Shown: positions 1-6,350 of the stretch, piece by piece | Position numbering within the stretch: position 1 is the stretch's first letter | Layout of the letters: each line of letters starts with the position of its first letter | From: Flavobacteriaceae bacterium | GTDB lineage: Bacteria; Bacteroidota; Bacteroidia; Flavobacteriales; Flavobacteriaceae | Assembly: GCA_002728075.1 (NCBI GenBank) | Contig: PBVB01000032.1 | Coordinates: 572-9,792, forward strand | DNA: 9,221 bases | Direction of reading: 5' to 3' | Notes under the pieces: model-generated | Database searches by the model: none | What the model was told of the DNA's origin: nothing | Seen by the model: the letters and a program-made list of their open reading frames with translations, nothing else | Position numbers and translations under genes: made by a program

Positions 1-8
1 TAAATTTG
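1..8 (+). promoter_or_regulatory. Possible Bacteroidota -7 promoter element upstream of panB
   Basis: The first eight bases, TAAATTTG, match the TAnnTTTG -7 consensus used by the Bacteroidota primary sigma factor. Transcription would begin a few bases downstream, leaving a leader of about 10-15 nt before the TTG start of panB at 29. The matching -33 TTG element would lie outside the window, so it cannot be checked. In DNA this AT-rich an eight-base match can occur by chance, and these bases may also belong to the end of an upstream gene. Confidence 0.3.
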
Positions 9-28
9 TAAAATTTTAGTTTTAAAAA

Positions 29-844
29 TTGAAAAAAAATCAGACTTATAAAATAGTTACAACAAAATCATTATTTGAAATGAAACGCAATAATGATAAA
101 ATTTCAATGCTTACAGCATATGATTATTCAATGGCAAAAATCATTGACAAAGCAGGTATAGATGTAATTTTAGTTGGAGATTCAGCATCAAATGTTTTTG
201 CAGGCCATGAAACAACCTTACCTATAACTCTTGATCAAATGATTTATCATGCATCATCAGTTGTAAAAGCCTCTAAAAGAGCTCTGGTTGTTGTTGATTT
301 GCCATTTGGCAGCTATCAATCAGATTCGAGTGGAGCCTTAAAATCAGCTATTAGAATAATGAAAGAGTCCGGAGCCCACTCTGTTAAACTTGAAGGAGGC
401 GATTCACAAAAACAATCAATTGAAAGAATCTTACAAGCGGGTATTCCTGTTATGGGTCATCTTGGTTTAACTCCCCAGTCTATATACAAATTTGGGACAT
501 ACTCTGTCAGGGCTCAAGAAGAAATTGAGGCTGAAAAACTCATCAATGATTCATTGCTCTTAGAAGAACTTGGTTGCTTTGGGATTGTTTTGGAAAAAAT
601 CCCAGCTAAACTTGCAGGCAAAATAGCCTCAAAATTAAATATCCCGGTAATAGGCATTGGAGCAGGTAAAGACGTAGATGGACAGGTACTGGTTATAAAC
701 GACATGCTTGGGATGAACAAAGAATTTAGTCCTCGTTTTCTTAGACGTTATGCCGATCTTGATTCATTAATTGATAAAGCTGTCAAAAAATACTCGGATG
801 ACGTCAAAAAAGGTAATTTTCCAAACAATAATGAACAATATTAA
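29..844 (+). CDS. panB: 3-methyl-2-oxobutanoate hydroxymethyltransferase (ketopantoate hydroxymethyltransferase)
   Basis: PanB transfers a hydroxymethyl group from 5,10-methylene-tetrahydrofolate to 2-oxoisovalerate to make ketopantoate, the first committed step of pantothenate and CoA synthesis, in the cytoplasm. The 271-residue product has the normal family length and is a single (beta/alpha)8 barrel. Visible motifs are VGDS at 49-52 (metal ligand Asp51), VVVDLPF at 87-93 (metal ligand Asp90), KLEGG at 120-124 (Lys120 and metal ligand Glu122), HLGLTPQ at 144-150, the catalytic base Glu189 in [14 protein letters not shown] at 206-213 and FSPRF at 233-237. The start is TTG: an in-frame TAA at 23-25 sits two codons upstream. 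The first ATG (residue 18) would remove the segment [13 protein letters not shown], which resembles the N-terminus of flavobacterial PanB. The next gene begins inside its 3' end, so the two are probably co-transcribed. Its substrate, 2-oxoisovalerate, is also the LeuA substrate. No key residue is missing. Confidence 0.96.
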   Translation: MKKNQTYKIVTTKSLFEMKRNNDKISMLTAYDYSMAKIIDKAGIDVILVGDSASNVFAGHETTLPITLDQMIYHASSVVKASKRALVVVDLPFGSYQSDSSGALKSAIRIMKESGAHSVKLEGGDSQKQSIERILQAGIPVMGHLGLTPQSIYKFGTYSVRAQEEIEAEKLINDSLLLEELGCFGIVLEKIPAKLAGKIASKLNIPVIGIGAGKDVDGQVLVINDMLGMNKEFSPRFLRRYADLDSLIDKAVKKYSDDVKKGNFPNNNEQY

Positions 845-1532
845 GGCAGTAAAAAAGCATTTAATTTACGAAGACAATCATCTACTAGTTTTTAACAAAC
901 AACAAGGAGTTTTAGTCCAAGGAGACAAAACTGGTGATATTTCATTATTGGATATTCTCAAAAATTATTTGAAAATAACCAAAAAAAAAGAGGGAAATGC
1001 TTATTTGGGGCTAGTACACAGGCTCGATAGGACATCAAGCGGAGTTATGGTCTTTGCTAAAACATCAAAAGCGTTGTCAAGGCTAAATAAACAATTTAAA
1101 AATAGAGAAGTTTTAAAGACTTATTGGGCTATAGTTGAAGGAGAAAATATACCCAAAGAGGAAAAGCTCATCAATTGGCTCATTAAAAAAAAAAAAATAA
1201 ATAAATCTATTGTTTTAAGTAAAGAATTAGAGGGAAGTAAAAGGGCTATTTTAACATACAAACTAATTAAAAAGTTAAAAAATTATTCTTTTATTGAAGT
1301 TGAACTTGAAACCGGAAGGCATCATCAAATAAGATCCCAGATAGCATCTAGAGGTTTTCCTATAAAAGGAGACCTTAAGTATGGTGCCAAAAGGTCGAAT
1401 AAAAATTCAGGCATTTATTTGCATTCTAGATATTTAACGCTTTTTCACCCTATCACAAAAAAAAAGTTAAGGTTTGTTGCTAGATGTCCAAAAGACTCTC
1501 TTTGGGAATCTTGCGAAGAGGCAAATTCTTAG
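831..1532 (+). CDS. RluA-family pseudouridine synthase (catalytic domain only)
   Basis: This is a 233-residue member of the RluA/RluC/RluD family, which isomerises uridine to pseudouridine in rRNA or tRNA. The signature HRLDRTSSG is at 63-71 with catalytic Asp66. The second family motif, TGRHHQIR, is at 161-168 and is followed by the [10 protein letters not shown] block. The C-terminal PKDSLW motif is also typical. There is no N-terminal S4 RNA-binding domain, so the layout is closer to E. coli RluA than to RluC or RluD; the target base cannot be told from sequence. I chose ATG 831 because it gives the usual N-terminus ([19 protein letters not shown]). The longer frame from 771 adds 20 residues that only read panB out of frame. 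It overlaps the panB end by 14 nt, suggesting coupled translation. Its 3' end overlaps the opposite-strand gene by 53 bp. A run of 13 A at 1185-1197 encodes four lysines between the catalytic Asp and the second motif. Confidence 0.93.
   Translation: MNNIKAVKKHLIYEDNHLLVFNKQQGVLVQGDKTGDISLLDILKNYLKITKKKEGNAYLGLVHRLDRTSSGVMVFAKTSKALSRLNKQFKNREVLKTYWAIVEGENIPKEEKLINWLIKKKKINKSIVLSKELEGSKRAILTYKLIKKLKNYSFIEVELETGRHHQIRSQIASRGFPIKGDLKYGAKRSNKNSGIYLHSRYLTLFHPITKKKLRFVARCPKDSLWESCEEANS
1185..1197 (+). repeat. A13 homopolymer inside the pseudouridine synthase gene
   Basis: Thirteen consecutive A encode Lys119-Lys122 plus the first base of an Ile codon. Loss of one A puts a TAA immediately after the four AAA codons. 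Gain of one A gives Asn, Lys, then TAA. Either slip would end the protein after the catalytic Asp66 but before the TGRHHQIR motif. It is the longest homopolymer I noticed in the window. Confidence 0.95.
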
Positions 1533-3060
1533 AAGCTTTTTGTTGTATAATTTTTGATATAGGTATATTTAAAATTTTACTTTCAAGCCACGATAAAATA
1601 TCCAAATAAAGAAAAGCTCTTCTTTCATACGGATCGTTTTCATATGGTTTTAATTCCTTATGCAAACTTTTAAAATTTTCCTTCAATTCATTAGGATATA
1701 TATTACCTAAATTTCTAACAAATTTTATCATTAGCTTTTGAACTTCGTGTAAATCATTCATTTTAAGCAAAAATTTATATGTGTCTCTTATATGCTTGTC
1801 AATATCATAGTCAAAACCTGCTTCATAGTGAGCTACCAGGTTTAAAACTCTAGTAAAGCACAATAAGTCTTCACGCATTTTCAATTCTTTGTTTTGAATT
1901 ATGAGATTTAAATATTTGATAGAATCTACATATCGGTCACATCCAAAATAAAGACAAGCAATCTTGTAGTAAACTAGCATTATATGGTGAGGATCAATTT
2001 GTTTTTTCAAATCATTTATTTTGGATAATATTTTAGGAACCAGTTTTAATCCATTTTGAAATTTACCTTCCATAAAGAGAAGGTTTAATTTATTATTTGT
2101 AAGGTAAAGGAAAGTTAAAGTTGAAATATTATCATTTTTTGGAAATAAATGAGAATTAACAACCTCTTCAAATTTAACCAAAACCTCTTTAAATTTTTTA
2201 GGATATTTAATTAGAACCAATGCTTCCATTAGGAAATTGTTGGCCTTGAGATAGAAAACTGGATGGGAAGAAATCATAGAGGTTTTAGAGTCAAATAAAT
2301 CAACCCACCTTCTCGAAAACTTGTAACTTGATAGAAAATCTTGAATTAGCAAACTATACCAAACATTTACTTTGCAAAACCATAATTTTTCTCTAAAACC
2401 CAATTTGTTGTAATTAACCTTTGGCATTCTTTCAAAAAAAAACTTAGTGATTTCTCTAAATTCTTCGTCACTTTTTGCGTAGCCGGCTTTGATCAACCTT
2501 TCATATAATTTTAGTGAGAGGTTTGATAAACTACTGCATAATTTATTTTCCGCAGATAAAGATTTTGAATGTTTAATAAGTTCATCTGCCCTATTACTCA
2601 TGCTTCTAGTTATGTATTGAGACTCAATTAATTTTTCAATTTCAACAATTTCAAAGGCAGAATATTTTTCATCCAAATCAATTGACATGTTCTTCGCTTT
2701 ATCCAATACTTTTAGACTTTGCTTATACAAACCTTTTTGATATAAGACTGTAGCATAATCAATTTGTTCTCTTATTATCATCCTATTATCTTGAAGCATG
2801 GGGTTCATTCTTAAACTTTGAAGTATTTGATTGTAAAGATGTGCTTTGAGGTTTGATAATTGCTGTTTTGTAACAAAATTTTTTTTTAGTATCTCTAACT
2901 CATTGTATTTAAAAGATTTATCAAGTAAATTAAATAATTTGATAAATTTGGAATCTTTATTTGATTTCACCCTACCAACAAACAATTTGAATTGTCTTTT
3001 TTCAGATTTAGACAAAGATTTAATTAAAAGAAAAAGATTTTCTTTATTCTGTTTGGACAT
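1480..3060 (-). CDS. Uncharacterised helical protein with TPR-like segments, Bacteroidota type
   Basis: I do not recognise a function for this 526-residue protein. It is lysine- and leucine-rich, appears almost entirely alpha-helical, and shows no signal peptide, transmembrane segment or catalytic motif, so it is probably cytoplasmic. The N-terminal segment around residues 7-28 (LIKSLSKSEKRQFKLF) is of a kind I associate with uncharacterised Bacteroidota proteins. Two stretches have TPR-like spacing: about 98-128 (ATVLYQKGLYKQSLKVLDKA) and about 358-393 (YYKIACLYFG followed by SIKYLNLII). TPR folds usually hold partner proteins, but no partner is evident here. The ATG at 3060 is preceded by an AT-rich 131-bp region shared with the divergent leuA. 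The stop lies inside the end of the pseudouridine synthase gene. The length, uninterrupted frame and composition support a real gene. The functional assignment remains open. Confidence 0.85.
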   Translation of the reverse strand: MSKQNKENLFLLIKSLSKSEKRQFKLFVGRVKSNKDSKFIKLFNLLDKSFKYNELEILKKNFVTKQQLSNLKAHLYNQILQSLRMNPMLQDNRMIIREQIDYATVLYQKGLYKQSLKVLDKAKNMSIDLDEKYSAFEIVEIEKLIESQYITRSMSNRADELIKHSKSLSAENKLCSSLSNLSLKLYERLIKAGYAKSDEEFREITKFFFERMPKVNYNKLGFREKLWFCKVNVWYSLLIQDFLSSYKFSRRWVDLFDSKTSMISSHPVFYLKANNFLMEALVLIKYPKKFKEVLVKFEEVVNSHLFPKNDNISTLTFLYLTNNKLNLLFMEGKFQNGLKLVPKILSKINDLKKQIDPHHIMLVYYKIACLYFGCDRYVDSIKYLNLIIQNKELKMREDLLCFTRVLNLVAHYEAGFDYDIDKHIRDTYKFLLKMNDLHEVQKLMIKFVRNLGNIYPNELKENFKSLHKELKPYENDPYERRAFLYLDILSWLESKILNIPISKIIQQKASKNLPLRKIPKESLLDI

Positions 3061-3086
3061 TGGAATAAATATTTATGTAAAGCTAA

Positions 3087-3114
3087 TAAATATAATGTTT
3101 GAAATAAAATTCAA
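3087..3114 (-). promoter_or_regulatory. Possible promoter of the minus-strand TPR-like gene
   Basis: On the minus strand a TTG (complement of 3112-3114) is followed after 17 bases by TATATTTA (complement of 3087-3094), one mismatch from the Bacteroidota TAnnTTTG element. The spacer is slightly shorter than the usual 19-21 bases. A start near 3080 would give a leader of about 20 nt before the ATG at 3060. The position is sensible, but the match is weak in such AT-rich DNA. Confidence 0.22.
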
Positions 3115-3164
3115 TTAACTTGAAAATAATAAGAAAAAAAAATAAAACAATTCCTCTATTGGCT

Positions 3165-3178
3165 AATTAATATTAATT
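3165..3178. promoter_or_regulatory. 14-bp perfect palindrome before leuA, possible operator
   Basis: AATTAATATTAATT is a perfect inverted repeat with no spacer, ending 13 bases before the leuA start and overlapping a possible -7 element. A repressor or other dimeric regulator could bind there, but no regulator gene is in the window. AT-only palindromes of this size are not rare in DNA of this composition. Confidence 0.25.
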
Positions 3179-3181
3179 TTG
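3174..3181 (+). promoter_or_regulatory. Possible -7 element for the leu operon
   Basis: TAATTTTG matches the TAnnTTTG Bacteroidota -7 consensus exactly. No convincing -33 TTG occurs at the expected spacing; the nearest upstream TTG, at 3159-3161, is only 12 bases away. If used, transcription would begin within a few bases of the ATG at 3192 and give an almost leaderless mRNA. The true operon promoter may instead lie further upstream in 3061-3160. Confidence 0.25.
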
Positions 3182-3191
3182 TTTAAATCAA

Positions 3192-4346
3192 ATGGTAAAC
3201 GATAAAGTATATATTTTTGACACCACTCTAAGAGATGGAGAGCAAGTTCCTGGATGCAAACTGGATACTAAAAGCAAACTTTCGATAGCTGAAAGGTTGG
3301 ATGAGATGGGCGTTGATATTATTGAAGCAGGGTTTCCTGTATCTAGTCCCGGTGATTTTAAATCTGTTGATGAAATTTCTAAACTAGTAAAAAACTCTAA
3401 GGTGTGTGGTTTAACAAGAGCAATTGAAAAAGATATAGATGTTGCAGCTGAATCACTTAAAAATGCTAAGTATCCTAGAATCCACACCGGTATAGGTACG
3501 TCTGATTACCATATCAAACATAAATTCAATTCAACGAAAGAAAAAATTTTAGAAAGAGCAACCTCTGCAGTTAGATATGCAAAAAATAAAGTTGAAGATG
3601 TTGAGTTTTACGCAGAAGATGCAGGAAGAACCAAAAATAATTTTTTAGCTAAAGTTTGTGAGGAAGTAATTAAAGCTGGTGCAACAGTTTTAAATATTCC
3701 TGATACTACCGGTTACTGTTTGCCAGAGGAATACGGAGAAAAAATAAAATATCTAAAAGAAAATGTCAAAGGCATAGAGAAAGCTATTATATCTTGTCAT
3801 TGTCACAATGATTTAGGTTTGGCTACAGCTAACTCAATTTCAGGGGTAAATAACGGTGCTAGACAAATTGAATGTACTATTAACGGAATAGGTGAAAGAG
3901 CTGGAAATACATCATTAGAAGAAGTTGTAATGATACTAAGACAACATCCTTCGCTAAAACTTCAAACATCGATTAAATCTAAATATTTATATAGCACAAG
4001 CCTTTTGGTTTCTGATTTGATGGGTATAATTGTTCAACCAAACAAAGCTGTAATTGGTTCGAATGCTTTCGCTCATAGTTCTGGTATTCATCAAGACGGA
4101 GTGATTAAAAATCGAGAAACCTATGAAATTATTGACCCAAAAGATGTGGGTGTGGATAAATCATCAATTATTTTAACAGCAAGGAGTGGCAGAGCAGCAC
4201 TTGCATATAGAGCAAAAAATATTGGCTTTGAATTAGATAAAATTCAACTTGATAAAGTTTACAACGAATTTTTAAAATTAGCCGATGCGAAAAAGGAAAT
4301 TTATGATGATGACATTCAAAAAATAGTAAAAGCTGCTAATATCTAA
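3192..4346 (+). CDS. leuA: 2-isopropylmalate synthase, short form without the C-terminal regulatory domain
   Basis: LeuA condenses acetyl-CoA with 2-oxoisovalerate to give 2-isopropylmalate, the first step of leucine synthesis. The 384-residue product has the catalytic TIM barrel with TTLRDGEQ at 11-18 (Arg14, metal ligand Asp15). The isopropylmalate-synthase blocks [16 protein letters not shown] (74-89) and [10 protein letters not shown] (98-107) are present. The metal ligands His203 and His205 lie in HCHNDLG, followed by NGIGERAGN at 231-239. Subdomain blocks [15 protein letters not shown] (289-303) and [11 protein letters not shown] (330-340) follow. The protein ends just after the linker helices (DDDIQKIV), whereas E. 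coli LeuA continues for over 100 residues of leucine-binding dimer domain. The next gene begins 7 nt after the stop, so this is a genuine short form rather than a frameshift. Leucine inhibition through the usual domain is therefore not expected. The ATG at 3192 gives a family-typical N-terminus. Confidence 0.94.
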   Translation: MVNDKVYIFDTTLRDGEQVPGCKLDTKSKLSIAERLDEMGVDIIEAGFPVSSPGDFKSVDEISKLVKNSKVCGLTRAIEKDIDVAAESLKNAKYPRIHTGIGTSDYHIKHKFNSTKEKILERATSAVRYAKNKVEDVEFYAEDAGRTKNNFLAKVCEEVIKAGATVLNIPDTTGYCLPEEYGEKIKYLKENVKGIEKAIISCHCHNDLGLATANSISGVNNGARQIECTINGIGERAGNTSLEEVVMILRQHPSLKLQTSIKSKYLYSTSLLVSDLMGIIVQPNKAVIGSNAFAHSSGIHQDGVIKNRETYEIIDPKDVGVDKSSIILTARSGRAALAYRAKNIGFELDKIQLDKVYNEFLKLADAKKEIYDDDIQKIVKAANI

Positions 4347-4353
4347 GATTATA

Positions 4354-5748
4354 ATGAATAAAAAAACTCTCTTTGACAAAATATGGGATTCCCACGTAAT
4401 AAAAAAAGTTGACAATGGTCCGGACATTTTATTTATAGACAGACACTTAATCCACGAAGTGACAAGCCCTGTTGCTTTTTTAGGATTAAAGAATAGAAAT
4501 CTAAATGTTATGTATCCAAATCTGACATTTGCAACTGCAGATCATAATACTCCAACTATTAATCAACATTTGCCAATTAGAGACCCTCTATCTGCCAAAC
4601 AACTTCAAACTCTTAAAGATAATACTAAAAAACATGATATAGTCTTTTGGGGGTTAGGTCATAAAAAAAACGGAATTGTTCACGTTATTGGACCAGAATC
4701 GGGAATAACCCTTCCCGGAACAACTATCGTTTGTGGTGATTCACACACGTCAACTCATGGTGCATTTGGAGCCATTGCATTTGGGATTGGAACTTCTGAA
4801 GTAGAAATGGTTTTATCTACTCAGTGCATTATGCAACCAAAACCGAAAACAATGAGGATTAATATTGATGGAAAATTGAGGGATTCTGTAACTCCAAAAG
4901 ATGTTGCTCTTTTCATAATTTCTAAACTTTCTACATCTGGAGCAACAGGCTATTTCGTTGAATATAGCGGAAGCGTTTTTTCCGAAATGAGTATGGAAGG
5001 AAGAATGACTGTTTGTAACCTGTCAATTGAAATGGGTGCAAGAGGCGGATTAATATCTCCCGATAAAAAGACCATTGAATATGTAAAAAATCGAGAATAC
5101 ACCCCTAAAGGTGAAAATTTATCAAAGGCAATTGAATATTGGTCTACTCTTCACACTGACGAAGGAGCTGTTTTTGACAAAGAATATAACTTTAATTCAA
5201 CTGAGATTGAGCCAATGGTTACTTTTGGAACCAATCCAGGGATGGGGATTAGTATAACAGGAAAAATACCTAATGTTGATTCTGAAAAAGGGAATTCTTC
5301 ATCATACTTAAAATCCCTTAAATATATGGGATATGAAATTGGTGATAAAATGGTTGGGAAAAAAGTTGATTATGTCTTTTTAGGAAGCTGTACAAATGGA
5401 AGAATTGAAGACTTTAGAACATTTTCAAAAATAACAAAAGGATTCAAAAAAGCTAATGATGTAGTAGCATGGCTTGTTCCTGGTTCACACCGCGTACTAG
5501 ATCAAATAAAAAGCGAAGGAATTTTAGAAGAATTGGAATCTTCTGGATTTAAAGTAAGAGAACCAGGTTGTTCTGCTTGTCTTGCAATGAACGACGATAA
5601 AATTCCACCAGGAAAATATGTAATTAGTACCTCAAACAGAAATTTTGAGGGAAGACAAGGTCCGGGGGCAAGAACAATTCTTGCAAGTCCAGCTGTAGCT
5701 GCTGCTGCTGCCATAACAGGTAAAATAACTGACCCTAGAAAACTATAA
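4354..5748 (+). CDS. leuC: 3-isopropylmalate dehydratase large subunit
   Basis: LeuC is the iron-sulphur subunit of isopropylmalate isomerase, which with LeuD converts 2-isopropylmalate to 3-isopropylmalate by dehydration and rehydration. The 464 residues match the usual length of the bacterial heterodimeric form. The three cysteines that hold the 4Fe-4S cluster are Cys346 (in FLGSCTNGR), Cys406 and Cys409 (in [11 protein letters not shown]). Other aconitase-family blocks are the DHNTPT segment near 63, [13 protein letters not shown] at 128-140 and [10 protein letters not shown] at 427-436. It lies 7 nt after leuA and 2 nt before leuD, so both subunits should be made together. If the fourth gene makes citramalate, this enzyme would also isomerise citramalate to beta-methylmalate, as LeuCD does in organisms with the citramalate route. 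Nothing is missing or unusual. Confidence 0.97.
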   Translation: MNKKTLFDKIWDSHVIKKVDNGPDILFIDRHLIHEVTSPVAFLGLKNRNLNVMYPNLTFATADHNTPTINQHLPIRDPLSAKQLQTLKDNTKKHDIVFWGLGHKKNGIVHVIGPESGITLPGTTIVCGDSHTSTHGAFGAIAFGIGTSEVEMVLSTQCIMQPKPKTMRINIDGKLRDSVTPKDVALFIISKLSTSGATGYFVEYSGSVFSEMSMEGRMTVCNLSIEMGARGGLISPDKKTIEYVKNREYTPKGENLSKAIEYWSTLHTDEGAVFDKEYNFNSTEIEPMVTFGTNPGMGISITGKIPNVDSEKGNSSSYLKSLKYMGYEIGDKMVGKKVDYVFLGSCTNGRIEDFRTFSKITKGFKKANDVVAWLVPGSHRVLDQIKSEGILEELESSGFKVREPGCSACLAMNDDKIPPGKYVISTSNRNFEGRQGPGARTILASPAVAAAAAITGKITDPRKL

Positions 5749-5750
5749 TT

Positions 5751-6347
5751 ATGCCATACGAAAAATTTAGAATATTAGAAAGTTCGGGAGTTCCGTTAGA
5801 AATTGAAAATGTTGATACAGACCAGATTATTCCAGCAAGATTTTTAAAGGCAACTGAAAGAATAGATTTTGATAAAAATCTTTTCAGAGACTGGCGATAT
5901 AACCAAGACAACACATTAAAAAAAGATTTTGTGTTGAATGATAAAAGATATTCTGGGAAAATACTAATTGCAGGTAAAAATTTTGGTTCAGGATCTTCCA
6001 GAGAGCATGCTGTTTGGGCAATTTATGACTATGGATTTCGTTGTGTTATCTCAAGTTTTTTTGCTGACATTTTTAAAAATAACTGCTTAAACATTGGTGT
6101 ATTACCAGTACAAATATCCGCTGATTTTCTTGAGCTGATTTTTAATTCAATTAAAAAAAATCCAACTGTCACTTTAAAAGTAAATTTAATTGATCAAGAA
6201 GTTTCAATCTCTGATATTTCACAAATAGAAAAATTTGAAATTAATCCGTATAAAAAAGAAAATATGATGAATGGCTTTGACGATATCGACTATCTATTAA
6301 ATATGAAATCAGAAATTAAAAACTTTGCTGCCAAAAGACCTTTTTAA
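5751..6347 (+). CDS. leuD: 3-isopropylmalate dehydratase small subunit
   Basis: LeuD is the swivelling-domain partner of LeuC and supplies residues that complete the isomerase active site. The 198 residues match the family length. The N-terminal block NVDTDQIIPARFL is at 20-32 and the substrate-loop block GKNFGSGSSREHAVWA at 75-90. The C-terminus contains the usual FDDIDYLL segment. The start codon is two bases after the leuC stop, consistent with translational coupling and equal production of the two subunits. There is no sign of truncation or unusual composition. Confidence 0.96.
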   Translation: MPYEKFRILESSGVPLEIENVDTDQIIPARFLKATERIDFDKNLFRDWRYNQDNTLKKDFVLNDKRYSGKILIAGKNFGSGSSREHAVWAIYDYGFRCVISSFFADIFKNNCLNIGVLPVQISADFLELIFNSIKKNPTVTLKVNLIDQEVSISDISQIEKFEINPYKKENMMNGFDDIDYLLNMKSEIKNFAAKRPF

Positions 6348-6350
6348 TAA

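Noticed and set aside
514..720. Minus-strand 68-residue frame inside panB
   Set aside because: It is entirely antisense to a conserved coding region and its serine/proline-rich sequence is typical of a shadow frame.
771..830. A longer N-terminus for the pseudouridine synthase starting at 771
   Set aside because: It lies within panB in another frame, adds 20 residues unlike the family, and ATG 831 gives the expected N-terminus.
2846..3118. 90-residue plus-strand frame opposite the start of the helical protein
   Set aside because: It is mostly the complement of a well-supported gene, is low in complexity (Phe/Leu/Asn) and has no recognisable motif.
3061..3191. Leucine-type attenuator or leader peptide before leuA
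   Set aside because: The only short frame found (3095-3118, MFEIKFN) has no leucine codons, and no terminator-like stem followed by a T-run is visible.
3188..3487. Minus-strand frame opposite leuA, and similar ones at 5502-5714, 6667-6906 and 8584-8805
   Set aside because: All are antisense to strongly conserved enzyme motifs and show no protein-family features.
4344..4356. Frameshift explaining the missing LeuA C-terminal domain
   Set aside because: leuC starts 7 nt after the leuA stop, so no stretch remains that could encode the domain in another frame.
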